Source: Marsupella aquatica (Eukaryota; Marchantiophyta). Taken from it: a stretch of DNA of 64,000 bases. Positions 36,936-48,388 of the stretch are shown in pieces (the stretch's first letter is position 1; every line of letters starts with the position of its first letter). The stretch spans positions 3,968,001-4,032,000 of the forward strand of contig OZ316895.1 of the NCBI GenBank assembly GCA_973895155.1, in the 5' to 3' direction. The translations under genes and the position numbers were made by a program. The notes below the pieces were generated by a model. The model had not been told where the DNA came from and did no database searches. It saw only the letters and a list, made by a program, of their open reading frames with translations.

Positions 36936-37817
36936 TCAGAGCATCTCCAACAGTGGGTGCTTTCATTTTCCATCCACCAAACACCCCAGTAGAAGCCATT
37001 TTTTGTTGATAGACTCTCCCACCAGGCACTCTAACATCCAAAAGTATGGAGGTTGGACCTCTGGTTCCTGCCTGCCAACTGCCATTTTTGCCCCAGAAGA
37101 TGTTCCGCATCCCAGGCTCCTTCACTGGCCCCATACTCACCAATGGTGGATGACGACCCACATGGCAACATTGACAGGTGAATTTCATCACATTCTACAT
37201 TGGCAGGCTAGATCAGGCCAGGTTTTCACTGTCGGACACGACAAATGACAACTTGTCGGCTCAAAAATGGATCATTTGTCGTATATTCCTCTATATTCCC
37301 AGGCCGGGACCTAAATTTCCCAAACCATCCCCGGCCCGGTCCTGGACTCCCCCGGTTACACGAGCCAGCCCGCACTTTGGGTCAGGGGCTGGGAGGGGTC
37401 GGGGCTCGGGGAAGAAGAGTCGGGGTTGGGAGAAGGGTCGTGGTCGGGGCGAAGAGCGGAAAGGAACTGGGGAATGGGGAGAAGGGTCGGGGAGAAGGGA
37501 ACGGGGTCGGAGAGAAGGAAACAGGGAGAAGGGTCAGGGGCGGGCCAGGGCCGGGGAGAAGGGGGTTGGGGAAGGGTCGGGCCGGGGTACACCAGGGTGA
37601 CATATGTCATTTGTCGGACCCCAGAGGCCCTATTTGTCCAACAAGTCCAAACTGGGAGACCAGGGCTGCTGAAATATTGGGTTAGCAAGGCAGTACAACG
37701 TTGCTGGTGCACCAAGGGGGTTCAGCCGTGACCAGGCACATTTTGGCACTTGTGACTTGTTGAGGCATTTTAACAGGATGGCGGTCACTGACTGCTAACT
37801 ACTGGAGATGCTCTTAG
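36936..37817. mobile_element. TIR element with G-rich minisatellite core
   Basis: The left end reads GAGCATCTCCAACAGT and the right end, inverted, reads GAGCATCTCCAGTAGT, about 880 bp apart. Immediately outside lie TCA on the left and TTA on the right, compatible with a diverged 3-bp target duplication as in PIF/Harbinger-type MITEs. Inside is a second inverted pair (CGACAAATGAC at about 37238 and GTCATTTGTCG at about 37606). Between these lies 37370-37600, a strand-biased GGGGAGAAGGGTCGG-type repeat. No transposase is encoded; the frames across the core are Gly/Arg-rich composition artefacts. This is a non-autonomous DNA transposon by inference. Confidence 0.45.
37370..37600 (+). repeat. G-rich minisatellite, G4-prone
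   Basis: The plus strand carries at least a dozen GGG or GGGG runs a few bases apart (GGGTCAGGGGCTGGGAGGGG and similar), with GAGAAGGG and GTCGGGG units recurring irregularly. Such spacing can form G-quadruplexes. The four overlapping frames through it on both strands are products of the repeat. Confidence 0.8.
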
Positions 37818-37819
37818 TG

Positions 37820-39110
37820 GTCCCAACAGATTTTCCCTTCTGTCAGTGAGCTGTTTATGTCGGCTAGGTGCTTCTTGTTTCAATGTGGCACTTCAAGGGT
37901 GTTGGGACCCCTGTGCCCTTAGGGCTTTTGGTTTTGTTCTTTTTTGGTTAATAAAGTTGAGGGTTTCTCCTCATATATTGGAAACTCAATTGAACACACA
38001 GAAGTTGTGTTGTTTAACAATCACAACAAGAAGAAGATTAGTGGATCAGGAAAGCAAAGGAACAATTGCAATCATGCAATGACAGACAATTGAGACCCAA
38101 CAATGGAATCACCCGGTTTACATGAGTGATACAAACCATGCAAGCTCCACATTGACCACCGACAGTTGCCTAGACCAGCCCTCCACTTGAAGAAAGCTTT
38201 GTCCACCGCTCCAAGCGGGCCCTGAGTTATCGATCAAGGAGCACTCTCCTTCAAGCAGTGCTGTTCACCGTGTTTGTAGACCTAGAACTAATGATAGCAG
38301 TACATAGAATCTAGACCAGTCTTCTTTGGCCCATCATGCAACCCCTCTTCAGACCATGTGTACAAGCACTCCACACTTTCATTTCACAATTCACACTCAG
38401 GGCAGTAGGGGTTTTGCCTCACCTCTGGGTGAATGCACATTAGAGTGCAGCCAACCTACACAGGGACCTAGGCAAGAGTATGTTGTTACTCTGCCACACT
38501 TTGATTTTCATTTTAAACATTTAATATCGGAAAATGATGCTTGCATGGAGTAGCTGGTGAACCATGCAACCTCCATGAACCATAACACCTTTACACCTTC
38601 ACTAATTGACATTGTTCTCGTGTCCAGCAAAAGAATCCAACACCAAATTTAGACCTTCAATAACTCCTTTGTATCAAATGGAGAAGGCTCTTTTTGAGCT
38701 CATTATAAATGGCTTTGAAATCACTTTCCAGCCAGTGTAATAGCTCTGGTTTTGTGAAGAATTGAGAGAGTTTTCAATTTCAAAAGATTACTGCATTGAT
38801 AGTCGTCCACACCTTACCCTTCTATAAAAAAATTGAGCAGCTAACTGATTCAATATATCCATAAATATCCAATGGAATCCGAGTCTTTTGGGATCATTAG
38901 AAACTGCTTGGAAAGATCTTTCAAATAATTATCCTAATCTCATCTCATGTCATAGATAATTGAGCAACTTAAAATTTTCATAAGATGACTGTCTAGATTC
39001 TGGTCACATTTCACTCATTGCCATAATATTTACTTTTTGAGCAGAACTGTTTGCAGTCCATCCTACTGCAAAAGTCAATGTGAGAATTTTCGCAAACATA
39101 GAGGGTCCTC
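37820..39110. other. Spacer, no gene seen
   Basis: A GGTTAATAAAGTTGAGGGTT stretch at about 37946 looks like a transcript 3' end, but no frame leads to it. No supported coding sequence. Confidence 0.45.
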
Positions 39111-39114
39111 CACG

Positions 39115-39400
39115 CTTGAATTTTCTATATGTCATGCTCTGGCTGATTATATTTTTATGCAGTCCACTTTGGGCCAACGTGGTGGCTCCTCTTATATCAT
39201 GCTATGGCTGATTGTATTTCTATGCAGTCCATATCGGCAAACGTGGTGGTTCTTTGTACATCATTCCATGACTGACTATATGTTTTTTTAAGTACATGGG
39301 GAACTACCTGGGCAAAATTATATGGTTCCTCTCCCATATTTTGATTTTCATTTTTGAGCGCTTTTTATCATCCTATGACTGATTGTTCTTTAATGTGCAG
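39115..39400 (+). repeat. 71-bp tandem array, 3-4 copies
   Basis: A unit with ATCATGCTATGGCTGATTGT, ATTTCTATGCAGTCCA and AACGTGGTGG recurs at about 39127, 39198 and 39269, with a decayed piece (ATCCTATGACTGATTGTTC) at 39368. One frame stays open across two copies by chance. Confidence 0.75.
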
Positions 39401-40105
39401 TTCTTGCCCCCTACACGTTTCCCACCCCAGGCAGTTGTCAACACAAACTCTAAAATTCTCATTTGAAAAATTTCACAATCATGTAGTTTTCTGAAAGAGT
39501 TAACAGTACTTTATTTGGTTCTTGGCGAAGGAAAATTTCCCAATGGCCCAAAAATGCCTTCTTATGTGCACTGGTATTCATTCAGAGTCCTTGACAAAAT
39601 AACCCTTGGGTCATGGATTTTAAGGGACCAATGTCTACTAGTTAAAATATGGTTCTCCACTAATGGGCTGTGCTCCCACCTGTCGGGAATTATTATTGAC
39701 GATTTTCAATGTAACCCAATATCGCAGCAGCACAGAGAGGGAAAAACAGGATGCCATTTTGCATTCAATTCTGTTCATAGGGTAGGGGAACAACTTCCCT
39801 CCATTGGTAAAAGACGACTATCTTGTGGATTCAACAAATAGTCCACACCGACTTTCTGGTCTGCATATAGTGAATGGGGAATCCTTCCACTACCAAGTCC
39901 CAGCTACTTTTCAGGTTCATCTCCACGATGTTAAATTCCCATTAAAAGTTACATAATCACTGGATTGCAATCCATCAGCAGCAATTGATTTCGCGAGGGG
40001 GGCATATGTGGCTAGCACTAGATCCATGGATGCACTACCTAGGCTGGAAACCATAAACTCAGACCTATCAAAATTTGGTCAGTTCTAGCTTTGCTATACA
40101 CAACT
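39401..40105. other. Downstream flank of the PP2C gene
   Basis: Read on the minus strand this follows the PP2C stop codon and may hold its 3' untranslated region; a minus-strand AATAAA lies at about 39511-39516. A 108-codon plus frame at 39515-39841 has no recognisable feature. Confidence 0.4.
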
Positions 40106-40110
40106 TGACT

Positions 40111-43100
40111 CTACATTTGACGATGGTCAAAGCTGATGACAACAGCTGTGCAATTGTCTTTACATTTCCTCTCACGTACAGCCTCTCGAATGAGCCGCCG
40201 ACATGCCACCCCAACCGTGGCACCACCCTGCATTTTCCGCATCATTCGCATCAATTTCATGCGAACAAATCTTGAGTTGACATAGGCAAGAAACAGACGT
40301 CATCTATCATTAGTCACTCAACGCAAGCCATGTCTGTCCAGCGGTAAACATCAGTTCACAGAAGTTACTCTCGTGCTATCTCAAAGCCCACGGTCCTCAA
40401 TTCGGCAGGCCCTCGCAAAGTTTATTAAACTAGCTGCACATATGATTTAAGAGAAATTGAGAATGTGTAGAAGGTAAGCTATTTTATGTACCTGCACCTG
40501 TTCAGCCACGAACTCAACCGCATCACTTGGTCCGAACACCTGCAAAGAGCAATTAGGTTTCATTTCATATTATTAATTATGAAAGTTTAATAGTATGCAA
40601 CCACACCTCTCAACACCTTAATCTGGTACTCGTATTCTAAGGCAGAGTTGTAACAAAATCATACTAACAACCATCTCCAAGATCGAGGAATTCGAGAAAC
40701 ATATGGATTCACTGCTGCTTTGCAATTTATAGAAACTTTACACAACTATTTTTATATTTCCCATTCGTCAAGGTAAAGCTATCCATAAACTAGAAACGTT
40801 CCAGGTAAGAGAAGTCTTACCCCCCAAAGGCCATCACAACCCAAGATGAGAAAATGCTCTCGCTCACTTAATTCAAACACGTGAATGTCGGGTACTGCTA
40901 TCACACCGGCCTACACTCACGAACCAACAAGTTCTCAGATTTGATTTGCAATAACATCAAAATGAGTAGACTATCCATAGGCAACCCGATCTACCAGCAT
41001 CGCAGTCTACTTTACAAGGCCCACTGCGACTTGCAACCCAACCTAAACAATGATCATCTCATGCTAGCAGAAAGTCAATGCCTATCTTTATGAAAACACT
41101 GAAAAAAAAGTCTCTCCATCCTGAAAGCAGCTCTCAGGTACACAGAGCAGGTTACACAGAGCATCCATATGCAAGCAGTCCAGTGGACCTGTAGTAAGGT
41201 GCCCGTATGAGATTTAAAATTCAAAGCAAGTGTCCAACCTTCTTGAAATTGCGGTCTCCAAAAGCACGTGAGACTGCAAGGCGACCAAGCAATCGCCCAT
41301 TCGCTTCGACAAATCCACCAGCCTGCAAATATACTTGCAGTTTACACTGAGTGAACAGCTCCAACCAACAGCCCATTACACTACGATCGACACAAAGATA
41401 AATGATCATTGCTCACCTCTCCGAAGTGACATACTGGTACTCATATATTACCCACAGCTTAGCCTCATCTTACCAAGTCATTGCCCTTCTCTTGACTGTG
41501 CTCCAACTATCCTCTCACAAAAGGTCCATGCATGATGCAGCCTCTCTATACCCTGTCCTTCAGTTACTAGGTAAGGTCAGGGTCAACTGTGGAAAAATCA
41601 TATGTACCGCTATGTCACCTCGGAGGATTGGATTGATTAAGCCCTAAGACATTAGTAGCATTTACGTAAGTCAAGTCCGTGAAACTACTTCTGGTATCAC
41701 CAGCAACTCACTGGATATGATTCGTCTAGATTGTCCCGTGGACTGAAAAGGTGGAAAGCAATGCAAACTCAAAGGAAAGGACTGCTCATTCAATGACTTC
41801 TAATTCTGCGGATCCGCATTGATTTGTCAAAAGGTCCTCTCGACTTCTCCAGTTAGTTTAGATATCCGAGATACGACACGGCCACATTCATGCCCACTCT
41901 GCCTAGCCTAGAACATCATATTCAAGAGATGGAATATTTCCTGCAAATCGAATGCAAATCCCTAGAAACTCTACAATAGCCATATTGAAAGGAATAATTT
42001 CGGAGAATTGCCGTGCCTCGAAAAGCAAATGGTAGAAGTAAACCATCTGGGAGCAGGTCGTTTGAGCGGAAGTCCTGGATACATTTCTCCTTCAGGGTAA
42101 TAGCTACTTGATATTCGACTGACTACTTCCAGGAAGACAATTTACCTGGACCAGAATACTACACAGAATACTGAAGAAACCAACACACACTGACAAAATG
42201 TACGGATCGTGCTTCGCACGCCCTCTCTAAATCAACGAACACAGACAACTCAAAATCTCATGTCTGACCTTTTCAATGCGAGCCCGCTCTTGGGGAAATA
42301 TTGCCTTATGTTCTCTGGTAACGACAAGACCCTTCAGAGGCCCTTCCTTTCTTAACTCAGAATCACCCAAGGGTCCCCCATCTCCTTTTGCAGGAGCACG
42401 GGCAAGAACAGCTTTGGCGTCTCCCAAGTTTGCAACGAACACCTGAGAAGTGAATTCAGGATCTAATCTGTTAGTGTAGACCCAGGTTGACCACATTTTA
42501 TGTTCCATTTCACCAATAATTGTGATCAAAGGGACCAGAGCCCAACTGAAACACAGAAGTATCGGAATTGATCTCTGAACTTCCACACCAATGGGGACCT
42601 TCAAATTTATTCGGGCAGGTGGACTACGGTTTCCTCCTAAGTTTATTCTCATATAGTTGAGGTTTTACGTCTTCAGTAAGGGATTTCCACATAGAGAACT
42701 TGTAGTATAAAACTATAATTCTACTTCACTTATGCATAATAACATCCTACTTACTAACATTCACATCAGTAAAGGACGGGTGTCTTGGGGGACAAATATT
42801 CCAATCACGGCTTATAGAACTGCTTCATACGATAATCAGGATTGTAGTCGTCTTCATGTTTGCTTTGAAGTTGTGACTCTGAATCTCGCTACTTTGTATT
42901 GTGATTTATTTCATTCTATTTGAAACTGCAAACCCAGGTGTATGGTAAACATATTGTTATTCTCGCACTACCTGCCACTCAAAAGTCGGATCTATCAATC
43001 TAGTGAAATCTTTTGATTTCTTGGGCCAAAGAAAGTACAGTGTGGAATATGAAGGAAAAACTATCGGCAGGATAGTCTGAAACTACAAAATAGCGGATTA

Positions 43101-45090
43101 ACATATTTAATGAACAAAAAAACAACCCAACCAAAGCACAGGCAACGCCAAAGCGAATACCTGCAAATAAGAGAGACGAACAGAGGTACTTCAGATAAGC
43201 ATGCAGTACTAATACCATTTGCCCAAGAACCCACACAGACACTGCAGTTGCTCCGTCTTGCCACCCACCTGCACCCCAACCACAATGTCAGTGACTCTCC
43301 TCATAATCCAGCTGTCAAAGAAGCTCTCTAAGCAAATTGGTCTTGTATAATCAACGCGAACAAACGCAGTCGGGAAATCATACAACGTTCCTAAGCTATG
43401 TGTTCAATTCTATTTGAAAAGAGAAGCACGTCTTACTGCTCACTGGAAACATATGGAAGATGTAAGAAGATCAAGAATATGAGTTACTCCTACAAGAGAC
43501 TGGACTGCGAAGTTGAGGAGTTCAAAATAAAGTTGAAGGCTTAGAGTCTGCCCACTTGTGGGAATGTACCAGAAGATAGAAGTGTTATTAACACCCAAAT
43601 GCATACGTCATGAAACAAAAGTAACCACAGGACACGAAGTGAACAAGCTAATCCTGCAAACACGTAGGGGTGGTACATGGGAAAACATATGCCTGCAGAA
43701 CTTTCCCGAAGTAGAGCTTCGTCTGTAGTTTTGAATCCTGCACAAAGCAAGTAGAGATGCAAAAAAACGAATTTAGGAACTAGCATATCGCAAATTAATG
43801 TATGTAACCTGTCCAAAGTAACGAATTTCGACATGCAACAAGTGCTATATCAGGTATGTAAGTCACAGAGCAAAATTCGAACATTTTATGATGTGTGACT
43901 GCCATCACAGAAGTATCCAATGCCATTTCACTCCATTGAGCGGATCCTTCTCAATTCTTCTCATGACTTACCCTATAAAACCCATACCTCAACACTTGCA
44001 AAAGTACATTGTGTGAACAATTACTACAAGACGGATGAAGACTGAATGGACACATACCTTGAATGATTGCTCGTTTCACTCCCTTAATGTCCATCTGCAG
44101 CTTTCGCAAACGGGCTCCATGAGAAAACGGTTATCTAACAAATAACATCGCAACATTACTTTAATAATGTCATAGTGCCACCAGAGGTTTCCCACACGAG
44201 AATCACATCAGACCTACTTTACTAATTCTTAGTCGAGCAAAACCATCAAAAAACAACAACCAAACCCACCAACTCACGGGTGAGCCCTGCAGACAAAACG
44301 TTGGCATGCAAGTGGGCACATGCATACTCTGCAGCATGGCGGCCACCGTGCCCATCATATATTGCAAAGTGCGCCAACCTGACAAGAAAAAGAGACAAAC
44401 AAAATATCAAGCGAATTGCTTGATAGGTAGACTTATCTTAGCACCTCTTCAATGACCGCTGGAAATAAACTTACAAAGGTGCCGGTCGCTGGCTGGGCTA
44501 TATAGCCTCGCAATGAAACCCATGGACAAGTTTACTAAATGTCTTGCTTCTAAATATAATAAATAGGTATACTATAACCGATCTTACCTTAGCTTCCCTG
44601 GAGTTACAAGCCATGCCTGCGGTAGAATCACCCAAGCGTCTTCCATTGTGAGCCTTGACCCACGATCCTCCGCTACTTCAGCAGATAAAGTTGTGACAAC
44701 TGAGTTCTTCGGACCCTTTGCTCGGATGATTTTGCTTCCTGTCGCCGGAGTTGGAGTTGGCTGTTGCATTACTTTATCGTCCTTAGACACCTCATTTACC
44801 GTTTCATTTCCCGTCGACTGCACTCCCAGTTGTCCTCCTAGTTTCAGTACCCCTCCTGAGTTGTCCTCAAGTACATTCACCAATTTAGATTCTCCTCCCA
44901 TCCCCGAACTCTTAAGTAAGCTGATGCCTTTTTCACCTGCTGAATCAGTTCTCGCTCTTTTCCTTTCTGGACCAATGCGGGGCTCATCCGAATCCCGTTT
45001 AGAAGCAGACGGTGAGGAGGGAGGCTCTGTATCCAGAGAAGCCTTCCCATTCTCAACACCAGTCTCCTCGTCATCCGGTTGCTTTAACAT
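40111..45090 (-). CDS. Protein phosphatase 2C, ten exons, complete
   Basis: Exons on the minus strand: 45090-44588, 44378-44278, 44114-44058, 43737-43693, 43268-43216, 42442-42269, 41322-41239, 40910-40821, 40539-40492 and 40227-40111. They total 1272 nt and encode 423 aa. The N-terminal 130 residues are polar, with a basic patch PERKRARTDS (possible nuclear signal). The PP2C domain has SRLTMEDAWV (about 145-154), YDGHGG (175-180), WQDGATAVSVW, VFVANLGDAKAVLAR, REHKAIFPQERARI, GRLAVSRAFGD, LILGCDGLWGVF and ERKCKDNCTAVVI. All metal-coordinating acidic residues are in place, so it should be an active Mn/Mg-dependent Ser/Thr phosphatase. It resembles the ILKAP-like plant group of Arabidopsis PP2C 8 (At1g18030). 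The first ATG of the exon is chosen because nothing better lies upstream. All introns are GT-AG except the one after exon 4, which best fits GC-AG. Confidence 0.95.
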
Positions 45091-46835
45091 CAAAAGCAAC
45101 CCTAAATGAGTCTTCCCTGTATCCTATAGCCAGAATTCCTCCGCGTCAGGACACTTGATTGAGCACGCCCAGTTACCATGATACTTGACAAGCAGGTGAT
45201 AAAACAGGAAGGTCTCATTTCAAAAAACCATTACTTCTGTAGTTAAGAGGCAGTTTTCCATCTCGAACACCACCCTCTCAGAAAACACAGAAGAGGAAAA
45301 TGTCCAAAATGTCCCGCGCACTCAATCTTGTGCATGTTCGGCATGACCTCATTGCAAGTCTCTTACTGAAGGATTTCTTCGAAACATCAAATGACATATA
45401 CTGACCCAACATCATGCGATGGAATGTAATGTACGACTTATGCACCAGGGTTTTAACGCTTGTTTTGCCACAAAATTAAGATTATGCAGGAACTGACTTC
45501 AAAGTCCAACTTACGCCTCCTTGATGTGTTCAAGATTTCAGAAGACTTCTAGACCAGGATTCTGTTACAAGCTCATATGCAAGGGTTTCCCTTCCCTCGC
45601 CCATTTCAAGCTCGTCCCGGTTGGGATTTCATGGAAGTGGTTTACCGCGATATAGAAAACCAAATTCCCTTCCTGGGTTCTTCTTGGGCTTCACGATTGC
45701 TACATGCACATAATGTATCTATTAATCAAGTCGCAGACGACTGAATGTTCGCCTGTCATGGATAGAACACACGTCCCACTAACTTAAACCCCAACACAGT
45801 CTCATTTGAATGGATTTCACATTAGAGCTTGATGTTCATCTGCTAGTGCTGCTTGATCCACATATTGCTCTCGAGGCAAAAGGATTAGAGGTTGATAACA
45901 TGTACATTACACTAAGCTGCATTGCTCCTGTCCGGGTCAGCCCGATTGTCAGCCACGAGAGAGACCAGAAATTCATCTCACCATTTCTTTATGTCTCTCT
46001 TCGTCCGCTCAAACAATGGCAACCCATCTTTCTCGTTCGGGTAGGACCATAAACCCATCCATCCCTCTCACTCTGTACGTCTCCCTCTCCCTGCATCGGC
46101 CTCCGATGGAACCAACAAACTGACGGGGTCGCAACCAAAAGCAGTGTCATACAATTGGCAACAGGAAACAGTTGGGAACGTGAATCAGGACATAAAGATG
46201 GAAACACAGAAAAAGCTGCGGCACAAAAACGGGGCCCTGTTCTGGGCCACCACAAACTTCTCACCTGATAACGGCTGGGGAAGGAGAAGGAGTCATGTCA
46301 TGACATGAGAGGAGAGGAGAAGATGCCGCAAACCCAACAACAACACCACACACCACAGCTTTGCTTGCTTGCTTGCACTTCTTGTTCCTCAGCTCATCAG
46401 TCAGGCCTGTGACGTGACCATGACAAGCTGCAACGTCTCTGCTCTGGTAGTTAGAGTAGTGGGTCGTGGGCGGCAAAGCTTTCTTGGGGGCTTTGTCGAA
46501 TGACGATTCTCAGTGTGCTGCACAAAAAACGCAAAAGTAATGTGGAGGTCGCCTCCTGAGACTCCTGTAATGCTCCTCGGAGTGCGCTGCACAATTGAGC
46601 ACCTTTTCTTCTCTTCCTTGACCACTCACGCAATCGAACTCACGCAATTGAACTGAGCATTGGAGAGGAAAAGCTCCAGATCTGGATGAGCAATGGCTTC
46701 CTTTCACAAAAGCTTAAAGAACTCTGAAGCATAATGAACTTCTGAGTCCCTCACATCAAAATAGGTGTATACTAACGTTCTGTTTACTGGGCACTACCGT
46801 AGCCTGATTTCCCAATTCTTTTGAACACAAACACG
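45091..46835. other. PP2C upstream region
   Basis: Upstream of the minus-strand PP2C start, this should contain its promoter and 5' untranslated region. Several minus frames of 60-91 codons overlap at 46.0-46.7 kb and none has a motif. CTTG and GAGAG short runs are present near 46305-46375. No other gene is seen. Confidence 0.45.
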
Positions 46836-46840
46836 TTGGT

Positions 46841-47377
46841 GACTACAAAATATCCTTGCAAGAAAAACATTCCACCCATTAGTTTGGGCGACTTACAGAA
46901 TGATCCATCATGCCTTCAGCCAATCATTGTCCTAAGTGACAAGAAGGTGGCAAAGTCCTTGAAGAGAAAGGCATCCAGGTAAGACTCTAACCTAAGTAAG
47001 TTTTGCCCACCTCCATTCAACTACAATATTTTGTGTTCTATGTTTGGTTTTTTTATAAAAGTGAAGAAGTCACTCATACTTTTGCATTTCTCTACAGGTT
47101 TGAGTTATCTGAAGCCCGCCACCGACTCTCCAAACGACAACGCCAAAAGTGTGGAGTGTGTGGTAAGGAGGGACATAACCGCCGTGGGTGTGTAGTCCCT
47201 CACCAAACTGCACAGGTTCGTATGACCCGGTCCAGTGACTTTTTGAGAGTGTGTGCCATTCACACTATGGAGCGTGCAAATGTAGAGGCACAATGGCTCA
47301 TATGGGACTCAAGGCCTCAACCCAAAATGACTTTCTCCCAGTGGTACCAGGAGAATTATGCCCTTAGCCAGACCTGA
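46841..47377 (+). pseudogene. Zinc-knuckle fragment, MULE transposase-like end
   Basis: An open stretch ending at 46978 (KKVAKSLKRKAS, donor AGgtaaga) splices in frame to 47098 (after TCTCTACAG) and runs to a stop at 47377. The join gives KASRFELSEARHRLSKRQRQ followed by a CCHC zinc knuckle CGVCGKEGHNRRGC. A basic linker plus a GHN-type knuckle after a Pro-rich segment is the usual C-terminal end of plant Mutator-like transposases and FAR1 relatives. No DDE catalytic core or SWIM finger was found upstream, so this is a remnant or a small derived gene. The tail after the knuckle (MTFSQWYQENYALSQT) is not recognised. Confidence 0.4.
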
Positions 47378-47866
47378 GGCGGTTTACTTACAGACTCATG
47401 TGCACTTGAATTACACTCCAGAACGCACCACAAGGATTAGTAGGGGCTTATTACACTATGAGGACTCTTATTTTTTTCATCGTGTGGATCATGGGTCTCC
47501 TCTTTGTGGCTTATATGTCCCTGAGGGACTGCTCCTGTATTCAAGTGCACAATGTGAAAAACAATATGAAGAGAGCCCCATTTTTTTGGCAAGGGTGCAA
47601 AGTTTATTACTTACTCAGCTTACAGGAGTATTACTGGCCCCCCGACTGGCCCAAACCCAGTCCCTGAGGCATGCGCTATGTTGAAAATACTATGAACTTT
47701 TCAGAATCTTAACTTTAAGCCCGGACAAAAGCTGGATCCATAAGCTGACATAGGAAGGACCATCTGGATTCAAAATGGGAAATACTGTCTAAATAATGTC
47801 TATTCTTCTAAAGAGCGCTCGAAGCGCTACGACCAAAAGTAGAAGCGCTGACAGTACTATCTCAGA
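47378..47866. other. Spacer between convergent features
   Basis: A plus frame of 108 codons at 47358-47684 overlaps a second frame of 69 codons; neither shows motifs. It may be part of the mobile block. Nothing firm. Confidence 0.35.
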
Positions 47867-48322
47867 TTATACTTGGAAGCGTACATCAACTGCAGGGGGG
47901 TCCACAATAAGGGGAGGATACCGTGCCAGCCATCCAATCTCAGCTTTGCCCTTGGCTCTCTTTCCCTTCAGCCATTGCTTCCCAAGGAGCGCGTACCGAC
48001 ATTGGATCAATAAATACTCCATCCCCTTCTCAACAGGAACCCCATCTGGCCCAACCCAGACAAAGCAATTTGCTGGCCATGCATGATTTGGATGAGGTCG
48101 TGGGAAGGGCGAAATCACCTTGCGGCAATGGTAAACCCAGTTCCAGACATGTACGGTCTGTTCATCTCTCTTTCGAATCCGATGAATTGGCAACCACAGA
48201 CTGGATGCAGAAGAAGGTGAAGTAGCGTAAGTGGGTAAAAAGGGCCGAACTGTCCCATCAACTACTAACGGAGGTAGAGCATGTAGGACCGGGTAGCAAT
48301 CCATAGCGTATTGACTTACCAT
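47867..48322 (-). CDS. Unidentified ORF, 151 aa
   Basis: This frame is rich in Trp, Pro and Arg, with FPRPHPNHAWPANCFVWVG and a basic stretch KQWLKGKRAKGKAEIGW. It lies 66 bp downstream of the 547-codon minus-strand frame and in the same direction, so the two may be parts of one element or transcript. The plus-strand frames over it are weaker. No signal peptide or membrane span. I do not recognise it. Confidence 0.35.
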   Translation of the reverse strand: MVSQYAMDCYPVLHALPPLVVDGTVRPFLPTYATSPSSASSLWLPIHRIRKRDEQTVHVWNWVYHCRKVISPFPRPHPNHAWPANCFVWVGPDGVPVEKGMEYLLIQCRYALLGKQWLKGKRAKGKAEIGWLARYPPLIVDPPAVDVRFQV

Positions 48323-48388
48323 TTTTGCAAATTTAAAATCCCAGATAGCCGCATCTCACCCAGTAAATGAATGTAGTGGCTCTTGAGC

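Noticed and set aside
37178-37731. Frames of 101-146 codons on both strands
   Set aside because: They arise from the G-rich minisatellite: open in four phases, Gly/Arg or Pro/Ser content only.
40075-40275. Plus frame with DDNSCAIVFTF that looks like a phosphatase end
   Set aside because: It is the antisense of the PP2C last exon (KDNCTAVVI on minus); the resemblance is coincidental and the minus exon joins in frame to nine others.
44648-45109. 153-codon plus-strand frame
   Set aside because: Antisense to PP2C exon 1; Ser/Pro-rich only because of the complementary sequence.
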